In this document: positions 8,211 through 14,974 of the stretch, piece by piece
Numbering within the stretch: position 1 is the stretch's first letter
Layout: each line of letters begins with the position of its first letter
From: Pseudomonadota bacterium
Lineage (GTDB): Bacteria > Pseudomonadota > Alphaproteobacteria > Rhizobiales > Beijerinckiaceae
Direction of reading: 5' to 3'
DNA: 26,366 nucleotides
NCBI GenBank assembly: GCA_023423995.1
Contig: JAFAEL010000241.1
Location: 1 to 26,366 of the forward strand
Translations under genes and position numbers: made by a program
Notes under the pieces: model-generated
The model's input: the letters and a program-made list of their open reading frames with translations, nothing else
Databases searched by the model: none
Told to the model about the DNA's origin: nothing

Positions 8211-9011
8211 CTATCGCGTTAGAAGCTTCTGCCCCAAACGCATTGCGACAAGAGAGATAAATACGGATCCGATTCCAAAGCTAAGCAAATAGCTCTTATC
8301 TAACGTCCGACTTACATACGCTCCGTAATATGCGGATCTAATCCATTCTATCGAATGAAGAACCGGGTTGAATGACACGATGTAGCGGACTGGCTCGGGC
8401 AGGCCGTCTGGGATAAAAAGAACACCTGACGAGAGATAGAGGACAATGATCACCAGTGAGTAGGCCGTTGCCCATAGGGGATAAACCATAGCTATCACAC
8501 CATTGATGAAGCCAAGCCCGAGGCCGAGCAGTATGGCTGCTGCCATGGCCTTCATGGCTTCCGGGCTTGATACGGGCCTTATATCGATACCTGCTGCCGC
8601 CATGATCGCCAGCAGCACCAGCACCATGCAGCAGGAAGCTAATCCCTCGAGAATGCCGCGAGCGATTAGTATGTCGACCAATTTCACAACAGGAAATCCT
8701 AGCAAGGTTCTGTTGCCGATCACTGACAGCATGATCCAGCGCGATGCATAGATAAACGCCATCGTCGGAGCCAAGCTCGTTGCAAAATACAGTACCATGC
8801 TATTGCCGTAGGGCGTTGCCCGACCTAATCCAGCGTAGATGGCGAGCAGAATCCCGATATGCGCGAGTGGCCACGCGATCGCGATAAGGTATCCCGCGCC
8901 GTGACCGAAGAAGCGGGTGCGAATATCGCGCAGGATCAGCGCGCGGATAACCCGCATCTGAATGAGCCAAGCAGGCTCGGGGGCGGTGCCGCGGCTTATA
9001 TGGAGCATCAT
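8211..9011 (-). CDS. kpsM: Polysaccharide ABC export permease, KpsM-like
   Basis: The start is set at the ATG pair 9011/9008, giving 266 aa. The open frame reaches 9182, but the extra part is Arg-rich and lacks a ribosome site. It has about six membrane segments, and the C-terminal family motif LFIPDGLPEPVRY followed by FNPVLHSIEWIRSAYYG is characteristic of KpsM/Wzm-type permeases that move capsular polysaccharide across the inner membrane. It stands alone on this strand, with its 3' end next to IS debris. The likely partner ATPase is about 8.5 kb away at 17468. Its DNA is notably AT-richer: line 8281-8340 is 25/60 G+C by my count, against 43/60 at 12781-12840. Recent acquisition or replacement is plausible. 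Confidence 0.87.
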   Translation of the reverse strand: MMLHISRGTAPEPAWLIQMRVIRALILRDIRTRFFGHGAGYLIAIAWPLAHIGILLAIYAGLGRATPYGNSMVLYFATSLAPTMAFIYASRWIMLSVIGNRTLLGFPVVKLVDILIARGILEGLASCCMVLVLLAIMAAAGIDIRPVSSPEAMKAMAAAILLGLGLGFINGVIAMVYPLWATAYSLVIIVLYLSSGVLFIPDGLPEPVRYIVSFNPVLHSIEWIRSAYYGAYVSRTLDKSYLLSFGIGSVFISLVAMRLGQKLLTR

Positions 9012-9287
9012 AAGGATCCACTCATCGGAATTGCGGCGAAATAGCGGCGCGGCCTGCGCCCGACCAGAACGTCGCAGACGATCACCGGGCATGCATCGAG
9101 TTCCTCTCGGCCTCAGCCCCGCCGGAACTCTCCAGCCTAGATCGAGTGGCTCGCGTCGGCAACGGCAGGATAAGCCGGGCACTCATTCAGGTCATACCCG
9201 AACGGGTTGCATTATGAGCCGAGCCGGGCATTCTTCGCGGGTGCGGCGGCTAGATCGTCGGCGTGGCCTTACAATCCCGGCGGGAAC

Positions 9288-10082
9288 ATGAGCGAAGAAA
9301 TCCAGAAGCCAACGGCTACGCGCGGACAGCAAACAATGGCTTTCCGCGGACGGCAGGAAAATAGATTCTGGTGGTACAATCTTGCCAGAAACGACTACGT
9401 TCCGCCTGTGATCAGCTGCCTTTCCGACGAGGAATGGATACTGCTCCAGGATTGGTTTGACGACACAAATATCAAGTACTCAAGCCCCGGGGAAATCGGA
9501 ATCCCCGGGATTTCCTTCCTCATCGGTCTCATTGGCGGCAACGGGATCTCTCGCATAGTCCAATGCGGTCATTATGTAGGGTTCTCGTCTATAATGCTTG
9601 GCCTTACGCTCAGGAACATGGGCAAGAGGCGCTCTCTCTTCAGCCTGGATATTGATCCGACCGTAACAGCCTACACCCAAGACTGGCTGGATCGTGCCAA
9701 CCTGAATAGCGTTGTCAAGCTAGCTGTGATGGACTCTTCTCACGAGAACGCCCCGTCTGCCGCCGCAGACTGGCTGCAGGGCCCCCCACAACTGCTGTTT
9801 ATAGACAGCTCACATCAGCGAGACCACACTATCCGAGAGCTAGACCGCTGGTATCCTGAACTCGTGCCGGGCGGGCTCGTTCTTATGCACGATGTCAGCG
9901 TCTTCGCGCAGCAGTTCGACGGATCGGGAAAGGGCGGCGTGCTAGCCGCAGTCCGAGAATGGACGAAGAGCCGCGGATTATCCCCCCTCCTGCTAAATAG
10001 CCTCGTCGATGGCTCTCGGACGCCTGACGATCTCGTCTACCAGGACGGATGTGGTCTCGGCCTGTTTCAGAAGCCGCTGTGA
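9288..10082 (+). CDS. Class I SAM-dependent methyltransferase (Methyltransf_24 type)
   Basis: The product is 264 aa from the ATG at 9288, preceded by GGCGGGAAC. The SAM-binding strand-loop is IVQCGHYVGFSSIML (about 90-104). An acidic ribose contact SLDIDP follows (D121), then LLFIDSSHQRDHTIRELDRW and VPGGLVLMHDV (about 169-203). The FIDxxHxxxxxxxDxxxw pattern is typical of Methyltransf_24 enzymes found in surface-polysaccharide clusters. It probably methylates a sugar or acceptor, but the site is unknown. Glycine is sparse in motif I (CGHYVG rather than GxGxG). It is divergent from kpsM and 11 bp upstream of the next methyltransferase gene. Line 9361-9420 is 30/60 G+C, below the flanking genes. 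Confidence 0.82.
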   Translation: MSEEIQKPTATRGQQTMAFRGRQENRFWWYNLARNDYVPPVISCLSDEEWILLQDWFDDTNIKYSSPGEIGIPGISFLIGLIGGNGISRIVQCGHYVGFSSIMLGLTLRNMGKRRSLFSLDIDPTVTAYTQDWLDRANLNSVVKLAVMDSSHENAPSAAADWLQGPPQLLFIDSSHQRDHTIRELDRWYPELVPGGLVLMHDVSVFAQQFDGSGKGGVLAAVREWTKSRGLSPLLLNSLVDGSRTPDDLVYQDGCGLGLFQKPL

Positions 10083-10093
10083 CCAGGTGCAGC

Positions 10094-11026
10094 ATGGGAA
10101 TGTGCGCCTGCTGCAACGGCCATACCACCTTCCGCCTATGCGCGCTTCCCGACAACAAAGGGGCGGAAAAAGACCTGTATCTCTGCGGAACCTGTGCCGC
10201 GATAACACCCGGACAGGGGGAAATGACTCAAGACAATACGGACCTCCAGGTGCGCTTCCACGATGCATATTGGTCCGACTCGAGCCGGGACGAGTTGCGA
10301 CAGGCTGGATTAAGCATGCTTCACACTGTGAACTTCTATAAGGACGTATTGGGTAGGCCGGATGGCCGGATCGTGTGCGAAATCGGAGCAGGGAGGGGTA
10401 ACCTCACTTGGGCACTCAAGGATAAAGGCTACCGCGTTGTTAGTTGCGAGCCCTCCCAGCGCCTAGTTGACTTAGCGCACAAGCACTACGCGCTCGATGG
10501 CGAACTGTCTTGCGAGACAGCCGACTCGCTGCTGACTCGGCTTGAGGCGGCCGGCAAACCAGTTCAGGCCGTCTTCCTTTGGCACGTGATCGAGCATCTG
10601 GAGAATCCGATTGATCTAATCCGGCGCTGCGCCGAGATTATCGCGCCCGCAGGAGCAATCATCGTGCAAGCTCCGATGCCAGCATCCCCGTACATCTATC
10701 CCGAGCACCGATTTTTTATCAACCGGGCTTGGGCACATAAGGTTGGCGAACTATGCGGCCTGACGACCTTCTTCTGCGATGCGAGTCCACTTGACCAATT
10801 CCTCTCGTTGGCATGGTGCCAGCCGAAAGCAGATTTGCGATTGCCAGGCTTCCCACCGCCGGCGCCACCGATCGATCCGCTTAGTGGATGGCTTGAGGAT
10901 CTTACGAGTGGTCTCGTCCGTTTTCAAGAAACCTACCATTCTCAGAAGGACTTAATCGACAAACGCGACGCGTGGATAGAGGAACTTCGTAACGAAATAA
11001 TCGCGCTGAAGACGAACAATACCTAG
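10094..11026 (+). CDS. Zinc-ribbon SAM-dependent methyltransferase
   Basis: The product is 310 aa from the ATG at 10094, with an AGGTG ribosome site. An N-terminal zinc ribbon is formed by C4xxC7 and C31xxC34. The SAM domain has motif I VCEIGAGRGN (94-103), acidic E119, and FLWHVIEHLENP (161-172), the Methyltransf_23 pattern. The plan resembles NDP-sugar C-methyltransferases (Methyltransf_13 plus Methyltransf_23), but the C-terminal Methyltransf_14 domain of those enzymes is absent. Instead the last 30 residues are charged and helical, perhaps coiled coil. With the upstream methyltransferase it forms a two-gene unit. A role in modifying the exported glycan or a nucleotide sugar is inferred from context. 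Confidence 0.84.
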   Translation: MGMCACCNGHTTFRLCALPDNKGAEKDLYLCGTCAAITPGQGEMTQDNTDLQVRFHDAYWSDSSRDELRQAGLSMLHTVNFYKDVLGRPDGRIVCEIGAGRGNLTWALKDKGYRVVSCEPSQRLVDLAHKHYALDGELSCETADSLLTRLEAAGKPVQAVFLWHVIEHLENPIDLIRRCAEIIAPAGAIIVQAPMPASPYIYPEHRFFINRAWAHKVGELCGLTTFFCDASPLDQFLSLAWCQPKADLRLPGFPPPAPPIDPLSGWLEDLTSGLVRFQETYHSQKDLIDKRDAWIEELRNEIIALKTNNT

Positions 11027-11657
11027 GCTGATCTCCAGAGTTCTGTCCTCAGAAGCAGCCCTCTCTCGAGTATGGCGCAGAATATTCCTCTTGCGGCGCT
11101 GGCCGGGGTTCTCGTCCGAATCAGGTCTGGAACGCAGGGCGTCGCACCTCAGGTCCACTTTACCGGGTCACGACCCAAGCAGATCTTTCAGGTTCAAGCG
11201 ATCATCTCAGAGGGCGCCGTGATGGTGAGGCGGCAGTTGCGGTTTGCGGGTGTTGACCTCTTTCTCAAAGCTGCCATGTCGCCTGGATGAGCACTGCCGC
11301 ACGCTGCCACCGCGACCTCAGGCGCTCCTTGCGCCCGCCAGCTGGTGCCTGCGGGTCTGGTCGACCAAACTGAAGCGCTGAACAACCATCGCATTGCGGG
11401 GGCTGGAAGCCAGCAGCCTGGCTCGGCCTGGCACGTCAAGCTCATTGGGCAGGGGCAAGAAGCGTTGCGCTGGATCCCGAAGATAGGGAACTCCGATACT
11501 GCAATCTTGCTGATTTTGAGCCCGACCGTGGTGCTGGTGCCCGGACGCAATGGCGGCAATGCGTTGTCGTGCCTCGGGGAAGTCCGGTCGTGTCCTCCAC
11601 TGAAGCCGCCGTCGAGTCATCTATTCGGATCTACCGGAGTCAGCCAAGGCGGTGATC
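11027..11657. other. Gene-free stretch between convergent genes
   Basis: About 630 bp lie between the stop of the zinc-ribbon methyltransferase (+) and the stop of the first KpsE-like gene (-). Open frames here (for example minus 11194-11559 and plus 11345-11716) have no ribosome sites, are Pro/Arg/Ala-rich and match no family I know. I see no IS ends, tRNA or clear terminator. It may be the scar of a lost gene at the seam between AT-richer and GC-richer parts of the locus. Confidence 0.5.
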
Positions 11658-12977
11658 CTAGACCGACAGCCAGATTAGGGCCGCAATGCTCCAGAAGACA
11701 AGGAGCGCGGTCATAATCGCGATGGAGTATTCGAACCGCTTTGGATAGGCGTATTCCTGAGGTAGTCCCGGCGGCACGAATACGGATAGATAGACCGACT
11801 GGGCCTCCGCGTTCCTGCGGGCCCGGTCAAGGCTGGCCTCGGCCATGGCATAGAGCGTCTCGGCCATCTTCTGCTTGATGGCAACCTCTTCGAATTTCGC
11901 AAGGGAAGCGGCGATATTCCGCGCCTCCTCCTTATTGCCCGCCAACTGAGCCCGCAATTCAGCCGTCTGTTCTTTGAGCGACTGCAGCCGCGTTGTAAGC
12001 CGCCGGACGTTCGGCGAATCTGGGGCGAGCGATCGGTTCGCGACGAAGAGCTCGTTCTCCGTCACGAGCTGATCCGCGAGTACCTTGGTCAGGAGCTTCC
12101 CGGTTTCCGTAGCGGCTTGAGTGGGATCGATCAGCCCCTCCTGATTACGGTACCGCTCCATCTCGCGGAGAGCTTCGAAGACCAGCTCCTGGGCCCGCGT
12201 GACCTCCTGTGTTGCGCGCTGCAAGGCATCCTGCCGAGCGCGGGTGGAGATGTCGTTGACAAGTTTTTCGCTGAGGTTGCCGATCGTCCTGACCAGGAGC
12301 ACTGCGTCGTCTGGCCGAAACGCGCGAACCTCGACTGTGACGATGCCCGACAACGAATCGACGTAGGCGGTGACCATATGCCGCCAGTATTCGACTAATT
12401 CCTCGATCGTCGCGCTCGACTTGAGCCTCGCGTAGAAGTCTGCCTCGGGACGTGTGAAGACCGCCCTGAGGTCAATGGACTCAAGGATGTCGTCAACGAT
12501 GGCGCGGCTCTGGATGTAGCTAGTAACCACATGGGCGTCTTCCGTTGCGGTGCTTCCGCCGGATCCGCTTCCCCCCGTTCCCCCGCCTCCCTTCAGATTG
12601 GCCAAGACGGAGGAGAGGCCGTCCTTGGACGAGCCGTCCTGTGGGCCCATCCGCACGACGAAGCGCGTCTCGGCGACGAACTGGTCCGATGCGAGAAACG
12701 CAAAGTACAGCCCGACGAGCATAGATGGGATCAGGACGCAGGCAATGAAACTCAGCTTGCCCAGCGGGAAGCGAGACGTTGCCGGCTCAGTGTCAACGTC
12801 GATCGGCTCGGCCCGCGGGATGAATCGACTCGCCGCGGCGCGGGTGAGAGCCCGCTGATAGAATCGGGCCAGCGGCTGCCTGAGCGACTTCGGACGAAAC
12901 GGCTCGAGCGTTTGTGCCGTCCCCTCCAGGCCCGGGCTGGTCGCCGCTCGGCGAGCGGGGGAAAACTGCTCTGACAT
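11658..12977 (-). CDS. kpsE: Capsule export inner-membrane protein, KpsE-like (copy 1)
   Basis: I start at the ATG 12977 (439 aa) because GAGG precedes it by a few bases. An upstream in-frame start at 13058 would overlap the preceding gene. The layout is a cytoplasmic N-terminus, TM1 at about 75-96, a large periplasmic part with a coiled coil (about 244-390), a proline-containing PQEYAYPKR segment (406-414) and TM2 (about 418-437). This is the polysaccharide co-polymerase/KpsE design that links the KpsMT transporter to the outer-membrane exporter. A Gly/Ser-rich run at 130-142 is unusual. PEADF and VRAFRPDDAV are shared with copy 2 at 18180. It is last in the four-gene minus-strand operon. 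Confidence 0.87.
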   Translation of the reverse strand: MSEQFSPARRAATSPGLEGTAQTLEPFRPKSLRQPLARFYQRALTRAAASRFIPRAEPIDVDTEPATSRFPLGKLSFIACVLIPSMLVGLYFAFLASDQFVAETRFVVRMGPQDGSSKDGLSSVLANLKGGGGTGGSGSGGSTATEDAHVVTSYIQSRAIVDDILESIDLRAVFTRPEADFYARLKSSATIEELVEYWRHMVTAYVDSLSGIVTVEVRAFRPDDAVLLVRTIGNLSEKLVNDISTRARQDALQRATQEVTRAQELVFEALREMERYRNQEGLIDPTQAATETGKLLTKVLADQLVTENELFVANRSLAPDSPNVRRLTTRLQSLKEQTAELRAQLAGNKEEARNIAASLAKFEEVAIKQKMAETLYAMAEASLDRARRNAEAQSVYLSVFVPPGLPQEYAYPKRFEYSIAIMTALLVFWSIAALIWLSV

Positions 12978-13032
12978 CAACCTCGGCTCGAAGTCGCCTC
13001 GCGTACCGGCCTGCGGGCCGATACCTGACCAT

Positions 13033-14079
13033 CTAGCTCCCGATGAGTGACTTTTCAAAGGCTTCCGAGAGGAAGTGGAACACCGCCATGTCGTGCTCGA
13101 GGAGCCGTTCGACCGCCGGAATGCTCCTCAGTCGCTGGCCGAGCTCGCGGGCGGCAGGAATTGGTTCGAACACCGGGACCTCATTCGCATGAAGCGAGAA
13201 GGCGTCCACCAAGCTTTCGGTGAACAGTTCTGCGCGATGACGCACGCCCACGATCTTGAAACCCGACAGAACGGTCAGGGCTTGGCTGATCGAGGAGGGC
13301 TTCAGCACTTCGTCGGGGAGGCGGGTCGTCAGCTGCCGCACAAGCGGATCGGACAGCATGTTCGCGCTTTCGGGATCGATCTCGCGGAACGCCCGGACCA
13401 GCCCCTTGTCGGATTCGAGAGGCAGGGCGGCGGCGAAGGTCTTTACCGTCTCGAAAAGCACCGTGTCACGCAGGCCCAGGATCCCGGCTCGGTTCTCGCC
13501 GATCAGCCGGAGCAGAAGGATACGCTCGGCAAGTTCATCGAACGGCTCCTGGACTACTGCAAAGGAGGAATAACCCTGGTCGAGATAGTACTCGACGCTT
13601 CGGTACGACACGCGTCCGCTCGCATAGACAGAGTCGGTGTTGTTCATCAAGAACATCTGGTGGGTTGTCTCGAGTCCAAATCGGTCGATACTTGGGAAGT
13701 AAAACTGAAATCGGGGCTGGAGAGCGCGGTCGATGCGACTTGCGGGTAGAAGGTGTGTCTCGAGGCGAAAGATCTTCTGTCGGACGATCGACTCCGGATT
13801 GTAGCGGCGGTAGATGATGATGTCGCTGTCGCTGTCCCGAATCTCGATGTCCGCCATCTCGGAAAGGCCTGGAATGTCGGCCTCTGTGATCGCGAAGCCG
13901 CACAGGCCTGTCTCATGGCGGCCCGCCTTTACGAGCGCTTCGCGGAGACCGTCGGTCTCCTTGATGAGCAACTGCTCTCCGCCGCTCGTGACGCGGATGG
14001 TAGAGCGACCGGTGAAGCCATCGGGTACGAGGTATCCGACGATCTCGCTGCCGAAGTCCTGCTCGATGTTGAACAGCAT
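13033..14079 (-). CDS. Uncharacterised polysaccharide-locus protein, 348 aa
   Basis: I cannot assign a function. The protein has no signal peptide or membrane segment and is probably cytoplasmic. Residues about 1-95 look like a small beta-rich domain (GYLVPDGFTGRSTIRVTSGG, then REALVKAGRHETGLCGFAI) ending in IIIYRRYNPE. The remaining about 250 residues are mostly alpha-helical in character. One segment, YSSFAVVQEPFDELAERILL, is faintly like the second phosphate-binding motif of sulfotransferases (RDPxxR), but no P-loop (for example PKTGTT) is present, so that link is speculative. It sits 26 bp after the methyltransferase and 55 bp before kpsE copy 1, so it is surely co-transcribed with polysaccharide genes. 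Confidence 0.8.
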   Translation of the reverse strand: MLFNIEQDFGSEIVGYLVPDGFTGRSTIRVTSGGEQLLIKETDGLREALVKAGRHETGLCGFAITEADIPGLSEMADIEIRDSDSDIIIYRRYNPESIVRQKIFRLETHLLPASRIDRALQPRFQFYFPSIDRFGLETTHQMFLMNNTDSVYASGRVSYRSVEYYLDQGYSSFAVVQEPFDELAERILLLRLIGENRAGILGLRDTVLFETVKTFAAALPLESDKGLVRAFREIDPESANMLSDPLVRQLTTRLPDEVLKPSSISQALTVLSGFKIVGVRHRAELFTESLVDAFSLHANEVPVFEPIPAARELGQRLRSIPAVERLLEHDMAVFHFLSEAFEKSLIGS

Positions 14080-14105
14080 CGATCTTTGCCTGTCCGGACC
14101 GACTC

Positions 14106-14918
14106 TCAGCCGGGATTGCCAGACCTACGTGCGAGGACGCTGAATGAGGGTCCATTCGGATGATCGATCTGATCATGGGCGATGTTGATCGAACTGAATC
14201 CGAGCGCGCCCAGCACGGCGAGCAGATCATCCCGATGCAGCCAGCGGTGGTCGTCGTAGAGGCCGCCGCAGAACGCCGCATTCTCCTCCGCCCGATGGTA
14301 GCTCCGTGGGTAGAGTCGAACATCGACGCCAAGAAACGATCGCCGCTCGATCGATCTGCGAAAGACGCCCCGGCGCGGATCCTTCGGGGGCATCGCTTCC
14401 TCGCTCATGTAATGTGTCCAAAGAAACAGCGCATCCGTGGCGCGGGCAGCGCGTTCCAAGAATTGAAGCGGATCCTGAAGGTGATAGAGGACGCCAGACG
14501 CGACGATCAGGTCGTAACGGAGTTCCGGCTTGTCGAGCCATGCGACGAAGTTGCCTAGGTGAAAACGCGCCCGCTGCAACTCGACCAGTTCCTTGAACAC
14601 AAGACAGCGCAGGTAGGCCAGCCGATTCGCTTCCACGCAATCGATGCGCGCAGCGCCCGCACGTTCTAGCATGTAGGTGTGGCTGCCCTCGAGCGGCCCA
14701 AGCTCTAGCACCGTGCTGCCCTCCAGGCTGCCGTATTCTCGTAGAAGCCAGGCAATGCGGTCATCGGCATAGAGAGGCAGTGATCCTGCATCGACCGCTA
14801 CCTCCGGAGGAAAGGAGCAGGTCCAGCCTGGAATGGCATCCACCGCGTTCTGGGGCGTCGGGAGGCTCTCGACATATTGCTCGAAGAGCTTCGAGATCGA
14901 CTTGTCCTTGGCGGCCAT
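14106..14918 (-). CDS. Class I SAM-dependent methyltransferase
   Basis: This 270-aa protein has motif I VLELGPLEGSHTYML (70-84), an acidic ribose-binding residue in DCVEANRLAYL (E96) and motif IV-like YDLIVASGVLYHLQDP (135-150). The later part (LYPRSYHRAEENAAFCGG, then HRWLHRDDLLAVLGALGF) resembles methyltransferases of polysaccharide and lipopolysaccharide clusters. The residue after GP is Leu-Glu-Gly rather than the classic GxG, which is a common variant in this group. It lies 56 bp after the double glycosyltransferase gene and 26 bp before the 348-aa gene. The acceptor, presumably a glycan or nucleotide sugar, is inferred from context. Confidence 0.87.
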   Translation of the reverse strand: MAAKDKSISKLFEQYVESLPTPQNAVDAIPGWTCSFPPEVAVDAGSLPLYADDRIAWLLREYGSLEGSTVLELGPLEGSHTYMLERAGAARIDCVEANRLAYLRCLVFKELVELQRARFHLGNFVAWLDKPELRYDLIVASGVLYHLQDPLQFLERAARATDALFLWTHYMSEEAMPPKDPRRGVFRRSIERRSFLGVDVRLYPRSYHRAEENAAFCGGLYDDHRWLHRDDLLAVLGALGFSSINIAHDQIDHPNGPSFSVLARRSGNPG

Positions 14919-14974
14919 CTTGAACTCCGGGGCGACGGGCTACCGTCTGCCCCTTCCGGAAATGTTAGGCGCGA

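Noticed and set aside
8211..9182. 323-aa form of the KpsM-like permease starting at 9182
   Set aside because: The extra 57 residues are Arg/Pro/Gly-rich, unlike KpsM N-termini, and are not preceded by a ribosome site. The ATG at 9011 gives a normal length of 266 aa.
13059..14079. 348-aa protein as a true sulfotransferase
   Set aside because: No PAPS-binding P-loop is present and the resemblance is limited to one short segment, so no enzyme name is given.
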